Below are positions 1 to 8,447 of a DNA stretch of 36,339 bases, piece after piece. The translations under genes were made by a program, and so were the position numbers. The notes below the pieces were generated by a model, which worked only from the letters and a program-made list of their open reading frames with translations, was not told the origin of the DNA and searched no databases. How positions within the stretch are numbered: position 1 is the first letter of the stretch; each line of letters starts with the position of its first letter. This DNA is from Planctomycetaceae bacterium. GTDB taxonomy: Bacteria; Planctomycetota; Planctomycetia; Pirellulales; Thermoguttaceae. Location of the stretch: the NCBI GenBank assembly GCA_009778035.1, contig WRKP01000025.1, positions 1 through 36,339 on the forward strand. Reading direction: 5' to 3'.

Positions 1-1
1 T

Positions 2-148
2 ATGGCGGCGCACGATGAAAATCCCGATGCTCCGCTCGTCTATCTGACGGATAGGAAATATGCTTCCCCACGCACATCGGACATCGTCTACACCATCGAA
101 AGTACGACCCGGAATATCTCCATCGTCGTGAGTCCGCCGGCGGAGTGA
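2..148 (+). CDS. C-terminal end of an unknown protein (partial)
   Basis: An open frame runs from the left edge of the window to TGA at 146-148 and gives 48 residues ending in SIVVSPPAE. The ATG at 2 may be internal, because the gene very probably continues to the left. The peptide has no domain I recognise. The piece VYLTDRKYASPRTSDIVYTI is polar and has no membrane segment. Only 13 bases separate its stop from the predicted -35 box of the next gene, so trpA could be read either from its own promoter or by read-through. Confidence 0.4.
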   Translation: MAAHDENPDAPLVYLTDRKYASPRTSDIVYTIESTTRNISIVVSPPAE

Positions 149-161
149 GGAACAACTATAC

Positions 162-190
162 TTGACGGCCGGTATGTCAGGCATTAGAAT
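162..190 (+). promoter_or_regulatory. Sigma70-type promoter of trpA
   Basis: TTGACG at 162-167, a 17-base spacer and TAGAAT at 185-190. This is the same architecture found before many genes in this window. Transcription would start near 197, which is downstream of the ATG at 189. The promoter therefore argues for a later translation start, such as GTG at 222. Confidence 0.6.
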
Positions 191-980
191 GGGGTTTTCT
201 TGGCTATCCCGTCCGATTCCCGTGCTTCCGAACCGCAAGTCGCTCATCATTTTTATTACCGGCGGCGATCCCTGTATCGATACGACGGAACGCCTGATTG
301 TCGCGATGGCGGAGTCAGGTGTGGATGCCATCGAAGTCGGCATTCCATTTTCGGACCCCATTGCCGAGGGTCCCGTCATCCAGGCCGCCAGCCAGCGTGC
401 ACTCGATAATGGAGCAACAACGGACAAACTTTTCGCAATGCTGGCAAGAGTCCGCAGCAAAGTCCAAATCCCGTTGCTGTTTATGACGTATCTCAATCCG
501 ATTTATGTCTATGGAAAGGAACGATTCCTGACGGCATGCCGCGATGCCGGCCTCAATGGAATTATCGTTCCCGACATGCCTTTTGAGGAAAAAGGCGAAT
601 TGGCCGCGGAGTGCAGGCAATTCGGGATAACGCTTATTTCGATGGTGGCCCCGACTTCCGCCGACCGGGTTGCCATGATTGCGAAAGAAGCGGAAGGATT
701 TTTATACTGCGTCTCGTCGCTCGGCGTTACCGGAATGCGGAGCGAAATCAAATCAGGCATCGAAACAATCATTGCCCAGGCGAAGCAGCACACGGATATT
801 CCGTGTGCGATTGGTTTTGGGATTTCGGATGCCGTACAGGCGAAAAATATGGCAGGCATTTCGGACGGCGTGATTGTCGGCAGTGCGGTCGTGAAACTCG
901 TCGAGCAATACGGGCGAGACTGCATCGAGCCGGTTACGCAGTTCGTCAAGACGCTCAAGCAAGCGGTCGCGAGTGCGTGA
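189..980 (+). CDS. trpA: Tryptophan synthase alpha subunit
   Basis: TrpA is a cytoplasmic TIM barrel that cleaves indole-3-glycerol phosphate to indole and glyceraldehyde 3-phosphate, passing indole to TrpB. The sequence shows the family blocks in order: LIIFITGGDP near the N terminus, the EVGIPFSDPIAEGPVIQ block with the catalytic Glu and Asp positions, PLLFMTYLNPIY, GIIVPDMPFEE, and the phosphate-binding stretch FLYCVSSLGVTG followed by GFGISDAVQ and DGVIVGSAVV. From 189 it is 263 residues, normal for the family. The start is uncertain: ATG 189 overlaps the -10 box of a good promoter, and GTG 222 would give 252 residues beginning MLPNRKSL. The TTG at 162 lies inside the -35 box and is unlikely. 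No trpB is in the window; the unknown partial gene lies just upstream. Confidence 0.93.
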   Translation: MGFSWLSRPIPVLPNRKSLIIFITGGDPCIDTTERLIVAMAESGVDAIEVGIPFSDPIAEGPVIQAASQRALDNGATTDKLFAMLARVRSKVQIPLLFMTYLNPIYVYGKERFLTACRDAGLNGIIVPDMPFEEKGELAAECRQFGITLISMVAPTSADRVAMIAKEAEGFLYCVSSLGVTGMRSEIKSGIETIIAQAKQHTDIPCAIGFGISDAVQAKNMAGISDGVIVGSAVVKLVEQYGRDCIEPVTQFVKTLKQAVASA

Positions 981-991
981 GTGCCGGCCGG

Positions 992-1411
992 CTACGGTGC
1001 CCTATAGACTTGAATATCAAAAGTCCGGGCAGTCCGGGAACCGTCCACCTCATGCGTCAATCCCGATGTCATTGGATTGTTGTATTTTGTATGAATGAGA
1101 GATCGCGTAATCGAATTCAACGTCCCATCAGGCCGCTGAATTGTCTCGTCCTCATCCACTCGCACAAGTATAGAATACATTCCCTTGGGAATCCCATCCG
1201 TCAACGTATCCGTGCCGATAATGTATGTGCCATCGGACTGAATCGCCCCATCTGCACGGAATGTATCCGTACTGAACTCCACGACGCCGAAGGGAACCGG
1301 CTCGCCATTATCGGAAAATGTTACCGTACCACCCAACGGCTGCCTGTCGGCACAGCCAAGCAGAAAAACGAAACCAAGCAATATAAAGGGGATGAATGAT
1401 TTTTGTGTCAT
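992..1411 (-). CDS. Small secreted lipoprotein, partner of the DUF1559 gene upstream
   Basis: This 139-residue protein starts MTQKSFIPFILLGFVFLLGC, a lipoprotein signal peptide with lipobox LLGC. The mature part begins with PLGGTVTFSDNGEPVPFGVVEF and continues with an AIQSDGTYIIGT stretch, the pattern of carboxypeptidase-regulatory or transthyretin-like beta folds seen in many planctomycete lipoproteins. It would be anchored in a membrane and face the periplasm or surface. The ATG at 1411 was preferred to upstream in-frame codons because it begins the signal peptide. It lies 54 bases downstream of the DUF1559 gene at 1466-2737 on the same strand, with no promoter seen between, so the two are probably co-transcribed. 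The same gene order recurs at 11797-13681. The molecular function is unknown. Confidence 0.75.
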   Translation of the reverse strand: MTQKSFIPFILLGFVFLLGCADRQPLGGTVTFSDNGEPVPFGVVEFSTDTFRADGAIQSDGTYIIGTDTLTDGIPKGMYSILVRVDEDETIQRPDGTLNSITRSLIHTKYNNPMTSGLTHEVDGSRTARTFDIQVYRAP

Positions 1412-1465
1412 ATTGTCTAATATGTTAAAGGTTAAGGGTTCATGTTCGCCGCGCATCCGGCACCA

Positions 1466-2737
1466 CTACGGCAACGAGACGGAGTTGCCGTCTCGAACAT
1501 GGGCTAACGGGATTAGGATCGTGAGCGGCGTGGATGTCGAAATACCCCGGATTGAGCCATCGCCCATAGCAAAATTAGCAACGCCGGGATGTGCACTGCC
1601 GAAACGCCTTGCAGTTTGATGGCAACTGGACATTTCGCGGACATTGCCGCGACCCAACGGCATCGTAGGATGAAATTGCCGAACAGTTCCATTCCACGTG
1701 TCGCCGTGAACCCAAAGCCAAGTAGAATCGAAGACATTAGAGTTCACGTCGTCGGCAACCATATACTTCTCACCGACGACAAGTTGGTTGCTCGTCCCAT
1801 CCCTCCAATAACTGAAAGTATCCCGAGGCCTCCAAGTGCTTACCATACTGGGTTGATAGAGGGGCTCGCTGCCGGTTGCTCTTTGCGAATGAGTTGCCGA
1901 CCGGAAAGGGCCAACTTGCCGCCCTGCCCAAGCATCCCAGCCGCCATCTCCATCGACGCCGGGACCATCATTACCCGCAGGTTGCCTTGTATCATCAAGG
2001 ACGTTATTTTGCGTCGCCATCACATTGACATCCGTAGAATTACGATGTTCGGCGGGCTGGTCATTGGGCGGTCGGTAGGATAATCCGACAATCGCGTAAT
2101 CAGACGAAGGCCCGTAGGCCCAACGGGTAATGGGTTGGGGACGGTCACAATGCCGTGCTCCCCAAGAATTTGCACCGCCAGCGTCGGTATAACCTCCCGT
2201 GGTGAGCGTTCCGCTGGACGGCCTTCTCGTCGGGCAATAATAAATGGGAATCCGTGCCAACTGCTGCAAGTATTCGACTCTTTCGGCGGGAGTTGCACCG
2301 GGCAGGGAGTTTTGCCCGCCTCGGGTAACGTGCGAAGCACTGTTGACGTTTTGTTCGGCACCCTGTCCTTCGATATTGCGAGCCAATCCGCTATGGTCGG
2401 AGAGGCCGGCCAATCGGTCGTATGCTGCTTGTTGTTCGATGTAGGGCAGGATGAGGAACCAGAATCCGACGAATCTTCTGGAGCCGATGTTCATCGGGGG
2501 GAGTCCATCATTGTGAGTATTGGCAAAATTGTGGGCGGCCAGGGCGACTTGTTTGAGGTGATTGGTGCATTGCATACGTCTAGCGGCTTCGCGAGCGGCT
2601 TGGACGGCGGGAAGCAAGAGTGCGACGAGCATGCCGATGATGGCGATGACGACGAGGAGTTCGACGAGGGTGAAGGCGCGGCTGCCTAAATTGCCCCCCC
2701 CCCCCCAATTTAACATATTGCGGCGACTGTTTTTCAT
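1466..2737 (-). CDS. DUF1559 prepilin-like exported protein with poly-G leader (tract in frame)
   Basis: The product is 423 residues. After the leader [21 protein letters not shown] comes [14 protein letters not shown] and a hydrophobic helix, the class III (prepilin) signal recognised by prepilin peptidase, although the residue before Phe is Ala rather than the usual Gly. The following [12 protein letters not shown] block, the [12 protein letters not shown] block and the C-terminal [18 protein letters not shown] motif are typical of DUF1559 (SBP_bac_10), a large planctomycete family of pseudopilin-like proteins with no settled function. The start at 2737 places the gene 34 bases from a strong promoter and gives a leader matching the other two cassettes. 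Thirteen G residues (coding strand) encode the last two bases of Trp, three Gly codons and part of a fourth, and keep the frame open. A loss or gain of one G would abolish the protein. The lipoprotein at 992-1411 follows. Confidence 0.9.
   Translation of the reverse strand: MKNSRRNMLNWGGGGNLGSRAFTLVELLVVIAIIGMLVALLLPAVQAAREAARRMQCTNHLKQVALAAHNFANTHNDGLPPMNIGSRRFVGFWFLILPYIEQQAAYDRLAGLSDHSGLARNIEGQGAEQNVNSASHVTRGGQNSLPGATPAERVEYLQQLARIPIYYCPTRRPSSGTLTTGGYTDAGGANSWGARHCDRPQPITRWAYGPSSDYAIVGLSYRPPNDQPAEHRNSTDVNVMATQNNVLDDTRQPAGNDGPGVDGDGGWDAWAGRQVGPFRSATHSQRATGSEPLYQPSMVSTWRPRDTFSYWRDGTSNQLVVGEKYMVADDVNSNVFDSTWLWVHGDTWNGTVRQFHPTMPLGRGNVREMSSCHQTARRFGSAHPGVANFAMGDGSIRGISTSTPLTILIPLAHVRDGNSVSLP
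2694..2706 (-). repeat. 13-base G homopolymer inside a conserved 5' cassette
   Basis: Thirteen C on the plus strand, so 13 G in the coding strand, flanked by TAAATTG and CAATTTA, a 7-bp inverted repeat. It lies in codons 11-15 of the DUF1559 gene and is in frame. The flanking nucleotides match the other two cassettes at 11818-11846 and 36288-36316. Confidence 0.9.
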
Positions 2738-2770
2738 ATATTTGGCTTTCTTTTTGATAGTGAAGGCCTG

Positions 2771-2799
2771 TTTATAGCGTAATGCGTCTGCGGCGTCAA
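2771..2799 (-). promoter_or_regulatory. Sigma70-type promoter of the first DUF1559 gene
   Basis: Read on the minus strand: TTGACG (2799-2794), 17-base spacer, TATAAA (2776-2771). Transcription would begin near 2764, about 27 bases before the ATG at 2737. It matches in layout the promoters of the other two poly-G genes. Confidence 0.7.
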
Positions 2800-2960
2800 C
2801 CGGGGGGCGGGCGCGAGAGTGCAATCGCACGAGCCGTGGGAGTAAGATAGGCCCTCCCGGGCCCCAGGCGAGTGCAAGTTTTTTATTTTTTCCCATACAA
2901 ATCGTCTCGAGAAACGTAGTACCTCTGTAAGTCCATTCATTTTGAACACGAAAGTTCACG

Positions 2961-3110
2961 ATGTCCCGATCCCCGCTCGAAACCCTCGCCAACGCCATCG
3001 CCTCTCTGCCCGATCCTCGCTCCAACCAAGGCATCTCACATCCCTATCACGGAATGCTCGCCCTCGTCCTTCTCGGCATCCTTGCCGGTTCGCACATATC
3101 CGACGATGGG
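2961..3110 (+). pseudogene. ISAs1-family transposase remnant (N-terminal fragment)
   Basis: The first 50 codons, with [32 protein letters not shown] and ILAGSHISDD, resemble the N-terminal domain that precedes the DDE catalytic domain in ISAs1-family transposases. The frame then runs on for about 49 residues of unrelated sequence, and no catalytic DDE domain follows. About 45 bases downstream (3154-3178) is a 25-base sequence that recurs with two mismatches at 33419-33443, perhaps an element edge. I infer a decayed insertion sequence cut by a deletion. The 2738-3267 stretch holds no other gene that I can support. Confidence 0.65.
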
Positions 3111-3153
3111 CCAAAAAACATTGGCACGATCTACGCCATACACTGGGATTTTA

Positions 3154-3178
3154 CCCAATGTGAAACTTGCAGACGGCC
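3154..3178 (-). repeat. 25-base dispersed repeat, copy 1
   Basis: Read on the minus strand this is GGCCGTCTGCAAGTTTC followed by ACATTGGG. The plus-strand sequence at 33419-33443 matches it with two mismatches. One copy lies near the ISAs1 remnant and the other at the edge of the inverted repeat downstream of the GspE/PilT gene. It may be an IS or MITE end. Confidence 0.5.
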
Positions 3179-3197
3179 CGGCCGGGCTCCGCAAACC

Positions 3198-3226
3198 TTG
3201 CAAATGCCGAAAAAAGGGAGTACAAT
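3198..3226 (+). promoter_or_regulatory. Sigma70-type promoter of the DUF4349 lipoprotein
   Basis: TTGCAA at 3198-3203, 17-base spacer, TACAAT at 3221-3226. The ATG at 3268 follows 41 bases later and is preceded by the ribosome-binding sequence AGGGG at 3256-3260. Confidence 0.65.
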
Positions 3227-3267
3227 CCCTCTATGCAGCAGCTCCGATTCTCTTTAGGGGAACAATC

Positions 3268-4104
3268 ATGACAATGAAAAAGGCAATGGCTCTCCTGGCG
3301 GCGGCATTAGTTGCTGTAACTTTTTCTTCCTGCGGTTCTGCCGTGCAAAAGGGTTATCCCGCTCTTTCTCTTGCATCGCTCTCGACAGCAGACGATGCGG
3401 CAGAACAACAATCCGAAAGTGCTGAAACAATAGACCGAAAACTCGTCAAAAGGGGAGACATCAGATTTGAAACGGCAGACGTCAATAAAACAAAATCGTT
3501 AATCGTACAGGCTGTTCGGGAACTCAACGGCTACATATCAAACGATACCGTTGTCGATCATTCTGACCAGATTGAGCATAAATTAACCATCCGTGTTCCT
3601 GCGGACAATTTCGATTTGCTTTTGCAAAACATTTCCGAAAGCGTTGATAAATTCGATAGCAAAAACATTCATGTGCTTGATGTAACAGAGGAATTCATTG
3701 ATGTTCAATCGCGGATAAAAACACAAAAGGAACTTCAAGCCAGATATACTGAACTGTTGAATCAAGCGGCAAATGTGAGCGAAATGCTCGACATCGAGAG
3801 AGAAATAGGGAATTTGCAAACAAGAATAGAATCTGCCGAAGGCCGGATGAGGTATCTCAATGACCGCATCGCATTCAGCACCCTGATTGTTGCCTATTAC
3901 GAAAGCATCGCGATTGACGAGTCGCGATTTTCATTTTCATCCCAATTTATGGTCGGCATTAAAAGCGGTTGGGAACTATTCTTATGGTTTATCATCGGCC
4001 TTTCGTATTTGTGGGTTTTCTTTGTGCTGGGCATCGTTTTTGTTGCCGCTCTTTACTGGTTTGTATGGCGGAAAGAGAAAAAGGCAAGTGTTTCGCAACA
4101 ATGA
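3268..4104 (+). CDS. DUF4349 lipoprotein with coiled coil and C-terminal membrane segment
   Basis: The 278-residue protein begins MTMKKAMALLAAALVAVTFS and has a lipobox ending SSCG at residues 22-25. The DUF4349 family core follows: KLVKRGDIRFETADVNKT, a beta-rich segment with LTIRVPADNFDLLLQNI, then a charged helical coiled coil from about residue 140 to 205 (DVQSRIKTQKELQARYTELL and IEREIGNLQTRIESAEGRM). A hydrophobic segment at about residues 235-265 precedes a basic tail (WRKEKK). It should be anchored at both ends with its coiled coil outside the cytoplasm. The family's function is not established. The start at 3268 was chosen for the AGGGG site 7 bases upstream; ATG 3274 is an alternative. 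A longer frame opens at 3082, but it would start before the promoter and lacks a signal peptide at its N terminus. Confidence 0.85.
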   Translation: MTMKKAMALLAAALVAVTFSSCGSAVQKGYPALSLASLSTADDAAEQQSESAETIDRKLVKRGDIRFETADVNKTKSLIVQAVRELNGYISNDTVVDHSDQIEHKLTIRVPADNFDLLLQNISESVDKFDSKNIHVLDVTEEFIDVQSRIKTQKELQARYTELLNQAANVSEMLDIEREIGNLQTRIESAEGRMRYLNDRIAFSTLIVAYYESIAIDESRFSFSSQFMVGIKSGWELFLWFIIGLSYLWVFFVLGIVFVAALYWFVWRKEKKASVSQQ

Positions 4105-4131
4105 AACGGGAGCGTGTCCCGTCCACGCATC

Positions 4132-5391
4132 CTACCGCAGGGCGCGTTTGATGTGCCGAATCGCTTGACGCAATCGGTCCTCCTTTTCCACCAACGCCAA
4201 ACGCATATAACCCTCACCCAACTCGCCAAAAGCCGAACCCGGACTCACCACCACATCCGCCTCCCGTAATAACTTCATCGCAAAATCAAATGTGCTCATT
4301 TTCGCCTGCCACTCCGGCGGAACCTGCTGCCAGACAAACATTGATGCCTTCGGCTTCACCACATTCCAACCCAATCGCTGCAATCCATCACACAACACGT
4401 CCCGCCGCTTCTGATAAACCTTCGCCTGCGCCTCGACCGCTCCGCCCGCATGGCGAATTGCCGTAATCGCCGAAATCTGCAACGCCGTAAACACTCCATA
4501 ATCGTAATATGTCTTGACCGTTGCCAATGCCCGAACAATTTCCGCGTTCCCGCAGCAAAAACCGACCCGCCAACCCGCCATATTGTATCCTTTACTCATT
4601 GTCGTCGTTTCAATGCCGACCTCAATCGCCCGCGGTGCTGACAAAAAACTCGGTGCCCGATAACCGTCAAAGCAAACATCACCATAAGCCATATCGCTGA
4701 TGACCATAAACCCGTAGCGTCTGGCCAGTTTGACGAGTTCCGCGTAAAATTCCGGTTCGACGACCGTCGCCGTCGGATTGTGCGGATAGTTGACAATGAC
4801 AACCTTCGGTTTCGGATAGATGGTTTGGCAGGTAATTGCAATGTTCGAGAGGAGTTTTTCCGGGTTTGTAACATCCAATACCAGAGAATTGGCGGACGCG
4901 AGCATCACGGCATGAAGGTGTGCGGGAAAATGCGGTGCCGGCACAATGGCGGTATCGCCCGCTCCGAGCAAGGCCAAACAAAGATGTGAGAGTCCTTCTT
5001 TGGAACCGATGCAGACGATGGTTTCCGTTTCGGGATCAAGTTGGACGTCATAGTATTTTGCATATCGAGCGGCAACTTCCCTTCGCAGATGCGGGATTCC
5101 GCGTGCGTGGCTGTATGCATGCAGTTTGGAGTCTTTGATGACGTCGATGAGTTTGTCGATAATCATCGGGTGCGGCGGGTCGCTGGGACTGCCCATCCCG
5201 AGGTCGATGACGTCCGCACCGGTACGGCGTTTTTCGTATTTGAGTTTGTTTAATTCCGCAAAGAGATACGGCGGCAAGCGTTTGACGCGTTCGGAAACGT
5301 TGACGGTAAAGGGCGTGGTATTTTCCTGCGGCTGGTCGTTTGCCGAGTCGGTGATTTGAAAATCGTCGGGTTGTATATCGGGTTTTTCCAT
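4132..5391 (-). CDS. PLP-dependent aminotransferase, AlaC-like
   Basis: A 419-residue fold-type I class I/II aminotransferase. After an acidic N-terminal tail of about 35 residues comes [20 protein letters not shown] followed by [16 protein letters not shown], closely resembling the opening of AlaC (glutamate-pyruvate aminotransferase) and LL-diaminopimelate-type enzymes. Other family blocks are the cofactor stretch [25 protein letters not shown] (the Asn contacts the PLP ring) and ISDMAYGDV (Asp to pyridine N). [17 protein letters not shown] carries the Schiff-base lysine near residue 266, and SMFVWQQVP and [16 protein letters not shown] complete the set. It probably makes alanine from pyruvate and glutamate in the cytoplasm, but the substrate cannot be fixed from sequence alone. 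It lies 76 bases downstream of the transporter at 5468-8278 on the same strand, separated by a strong hairpin, so co-transcription is doubtful. Confidence 0.88.
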   Translation of the reverse strand: MEKPDIQPDDFQITDSANDQPQENTTPFTVNVSERVKRLPPYLFAELNKLKYEKRRTGADVIDLGMGSPSDPPHPMIIDKLIDVIKDSKLHAYSHARGIPHLRREVAARYAKYYDVQLDPETETIVCIGSKEGLSHLCLALLGAGDTAIVPAPHFPAHLHAVMLASANSLVLDVTNPEKLLSNIAITCQTIYPKPKVVIVNYPHNPTATVVEPEFYAELVKLARRYGFMVISDMAYGDVCFDGYRAPSFLSAPRAIEVGIETTTMSKGYNMAGWRVGFCCGNAEIVRALATVKTYYDYGVFTALQISAITAIRHAGGAVEAQAKVYQKRRDVLCDGLQRLGWNVVKPKASMFVWQQVPPEWQAKMSTFDFAMKLLREADVVVSPGSAFGELGEGYMRLALVEKEDRLRQAIRHIKRALR

Positions 5392-5402
5392 TCTGAAGGG
5401 TT

Positions 5403-5463
5403 GTTAGCCGCGTCGCTCCGCAACGCGTGTTTGCCGAGCGCGTCGCAGGGCGACGCGGCTAAC
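5403..5463. repeat. 61-bp inverted repeat between two minus-strand genes
   Basis: GTTAGCCGCGTCGC at 5403-5416 is the exact reverse complement of 5450-5463, leaving a GC-rich 33-base loop that contains further GCGTCGC copies. It sits just past the transporter stop codon and before the aminotransferase start. No U-run follows on the minus strand, so it is a repeat-type hairpin or rho-independent barrier rather than a classical terminator. Confidence 0.65.
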
Positions 5464-5467
5464 GGGA

Positions 5468-8278
5468 TTAGCGTTTTCCGACGGGCTCGAAGTATTTGCC
5501 GATCGGCGTGTTCAATATCGCGGCGAGGAATACCAAGTTGCCGATCGTTGCCGCCAACAATATCGCCAGCATCATAATACCAAACATCTGTGTCGGCGTA
5601 AAGGTACTTAAAGCAAATGCCGCCAAGCCGAATCCCGCGATGAGCGTCGTTTGCGTCATCGCAGACGCACAGCGTGAATACGCATACTGCGTCGCCTCCG
5701 GCCTCGTTTTGCCCTGATCGATTCCGTGCCGAAACCAAGTTAAAAAGTGTATCGTATCATCCGTTGCAATCCCGAGCGCGACGCTCGCCGTCATCATCGT
5801 GCCGATGTCGATCAGCACGCCGTAGTGCCCCATGAAGCCGAACACGATAAAAATCGGGAACAGGTTCGGAACCATCGCCAAAAATCCTGCAATCGGACTC
5901 TTGAGAATGAAACTGATTGCGATGCCGATAAGGAAAAACGATGCCACAAAACTGTATACCAATCCGCGATAGAGTTCATGCTGCGTTTTGTAGACGACGG
6001 GCACCATCCCGGTATAAACGGCGGTGATGGGGGCGTCAGGTGTTAGGAGCAGGGAGTTCGCCTCCGTAATAATCGGTTCGACGACGTCCCTTACATGGTC
6101 GAGAAACAGCGCATAGTCGATGTCCTTTTTCAACGACCAAACACGCAGGCTGATTCGCCAGAGGTCGGTGCCGTGCTGTCTTTCCCATTGGACTGCCTTT
6201 CGGCGTAGTTCCCGGAGTTCCTCCCGGGTGATTCCGGCGAATTCCATATCGTTGGCCACGCTGACCAATTTCTTAACATCGTCGATCCCGGCGGCGATCA
6301 AGCGGTCGGCCTCATCGGCCGTGATGTCGAGTTGCTCGAGATTTTGCATTCGGTCTCGCCCGGGCAGGAGAGAAAGATTGCCCTCGACGGTAATGTAGTC
6401 GCGCAGGTCGGGCCGGGCACTATCCAGCATCCGGCTGAATGTATGCTCGTATGCGATATAGGACAGCGGTTTTCGGCCTTCGGGAGCGGGCAACGGCGGC
6501 GGCGTCATCGTTTCGGCGGACATCACACCGCCGACGAAATCCGCGAGGTCCGTCTGGAGGGCATTGCTGATTTTTTCGATGAGACGCAGACGCTCCAGCG
6601 TCAGGACGCGATTGCGGCCCTCATCATCCAACAGTTGTTCATTATCGAATTGGACGACAATTTCCATCGGAACGAGCGGGCCGAGACGGTCTTCCAACCA
6701 GGTGTAATGGGCGATGATTTCCGAATCGCTCGAAAAAAACCGCATCATCTTGACCGATGTTTGGAGTTGGGTTAATCCTAATCCGAAGACGAACATCAAA
6801 ATCGTGCAAATTACCGTAACGACGGCGGCGTTTCGGATGATAAATTTGCTCCAAACCCGCCAGATGACTTGCATCGTGGAATCCTTGTTGATATTCAGCG
6901 TCCGTTGGGCCGCGACCTTATGCGAGGGATAAAAATGCAGCAGCGTCGGCAAATAATAGAACAGCAAAATGAGTTGCAGCATAATGCCGAGCGCGGAATA
7001 GAAGCCGAATTTGGAAATCGGAATCAGTCCGCTCATGCACAGCGAAATCAAGCCGAAGGACGTCGTGATGTTCGCACAAAAACAGGGATACCAGGCATAC
7101 CGAACGGCGCGTTCCGGTGCCATATCAAGCCCTTGCTCGCGGACGGCATCGTGGTAGTAATTGATCATATGAATCGCCCCGGACATGGCGAGCACGTAGA
7201 CCAATGCGGGCATACTGAGGAGAATGGCATCGCAAGTCCCGAAGGAACCCCAGCCGATGGGGCTTAAAAGCACACCGGAGAACGAAACGCTTGCCAGGGC
7301 GACGCCGGCACTGATTAGCGCCATGAAAAAGACGAACATGGTCAGGCGGAAATCCCGAAAACAGAACCAGGCGAGGGTGAGCCCGATGAGACCGCATAGA
7401 CCTGCAAGGCGTTTGAGGGTTTGTTCGCCTTCTTGCGTGATTGCGACGTTATCGACGGGCGGGCCCCCGAGAATGACGCCGTCCGTGCTGGGATTGCGCC
7501 CGTAAATCATTTCCCCGACGGTTTCGATGATTGCCCCCGACATTTTCGCCAGGACGAATCGGTCATCGGCCTGGATTTGCGGATGCACGCCGCATTCCCG
7601 ACCGATTTCTTTGATTGCATCAAGCACCAAGGCCAGTTCTTTGCCTTGCGGTGCTTCCTGGGTCAGGGTAACGAGAATTGCCGTGCTTTGTCCATCGGGA
7701 CCGATGAGGACTCCTTTGAGTTTTTCGAGAATTTCGGCATCTTCGAGGCGGATTCCGCTGAGACCTTCGCCGGAATAGAGGTCTTTGAGCATACGGAAGA
7801 GTCGCGGGCCGGTCAGAGCGGTCTTGAAATACGTGGTGTATACGGGCAGTTGTTCGTCGTCCGCCAATTCATCGAAAGTTTGCGGTGCGGCGGGGGGCGG
7901 CGACAGTTGAACATCGAGCGGAACGTCAATATCGGCTTGGATGAGTTCTTCGGCCCATTGCCCGATGTTGTCGATGGTTTGCCCGGGAACGAGGCGTTGG
8001 GCGAACATTTCGAGGATGGGATTATCGTGAACGGTGCCTTGCCAATTTTGCACGGTGCAGCCTTCCCAACTGACGATTACGAAGCGTTCAAAGGGGAAAT
8101 GGGAGAGAAACCATTGATATTGGTGAGTTTCTTCGAAGGAATCGGGCAGCCAATCGGCAACGTTATTGGAGTTGCTTTGGATGGTACGGTTTGTACCTTG
8201 TCCGATAAGGGGGAGGAGGAAAAATATAACAATAAGAATACGGAATCCGTACCGATTAAAAAAAGCGTTTTTCATCAT
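5468..8278 (-). CDS. RND/MMPL-superfamily exporter
   Basis: The 936-residue product has the RND layout. One membrane helix near residues 12-30 (FRILIVIFFLLPLIG) is followed by a large periplasmic loop to about residue 300, a block of five helices (for instance LCGLIGLTLAWFCF and TTSFGLISLCMSGLIP), a second large loop, and a final helix block. The last block holds the MMPL/SSD-like signature SVALGIATDDTIHFLTWFR. The family moves lipids, hydrophobic molecules or sterol-like compounds across or out of the inner membrane using the proton gradient; the planctomycete substrate is unknown. No membrane-fusion protein or TolC-like gene is adjacent, which favours a lipid-type MMPL role over tripartite drug efflux. 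The start MMKNAFFNRY at 8278 or 8275 fits the first helix; upstream codons would add a Cys-rich non-conserved tail. Confidence 0.85.
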   Translation of the reverse strand: MMKNAFFNRYGFRILIVIFFLLPLIGQGTNRTIQSNSNNVADWLPDSFEETHQYQWFLSHFPFERFVIVSWEGCTVQNWQGTVHDNPILEMFAQRLVPGQTIDNIGQWAEELIQADIDVPLDVQLSPPPAAPQTFDELADDEQLPVYTTYFKTALTGPRLFRMLKDLYSGEGLSGIRLEDAEILEKLKGVLIGPDGQSTAILVTLTQEAPQGKELALVLDAIKEIGRECGVHPQIQADDRFVLAKMSGAIIETVGEMIYGRNPSTDGVILGGPPVDNVAITQEGEQTLKRLAGLCGLIGLTLAWFCFRDFRLTMFVFFMALISAGVALASVSFSGVLLSPIGWGSFGTCDAILLSMPALVYVLAMSGAIHMINYYHDAVREQGLDMAPERAVRYAWYPCFCANITTSFGLISLCMSGLIPISKFGFYSALGIMLQLILLFYYLPTLLHFYPSHKVAAQRTLNINKDSTMQVIWRVWSKFIIRNAAVVTVICTILMFVFGLGLTQLQTSVKMMRFFSSDSEIIAHYTWLEDRLGPLVPMEIVVQFDNEQLLDDEGRNRVLTLERLRLIEKISNALQTDLADFVGGVMSAETMTPPPLPAPEGRKPLSYIAYEHTFSRMLDSARPDLRDYITVEGNLSLLPGRDRMQNLEQLDITADEADRLIAAGIDDVKKLVSVANDMEFAGITREELRELRRKAVQWERQHGTDLWRISLRVWSLKKDIDYALFLDHVRDVVEPIITEANSLLLTPDAPITAVYTGMVPVVYKTQHELYRGLVYSFVASFFLIGIAISFILKSPIAGFLAMVPNLFPIFIVFGFMGHYGVLIDIGTMMTASVALGIATDDTIHFLTWFRHGIDQGKTRPEATQYAYSRCASAMTQTTLIAGFGLAAFALSTFTPTQMFGIMMLAILLAATIGNLVFLAAILNTPIGKYFEPVGKR

Positions 8279-8447
8279 GGACGCGTGAGTTCTGCGGCAT
8301 ACAAGGCAGAACGGGGCCATTTTACCATAAAAGCGGGGAGATTCCTAGACGAGTTTTTTGCGAAAATGAGCAAACACCGCCAGGGACTGTGCAATCGCCC
8401 AAAAATCTGTTATCATATCCCCGTCAACCATTGCTCCCTATTCGGCC

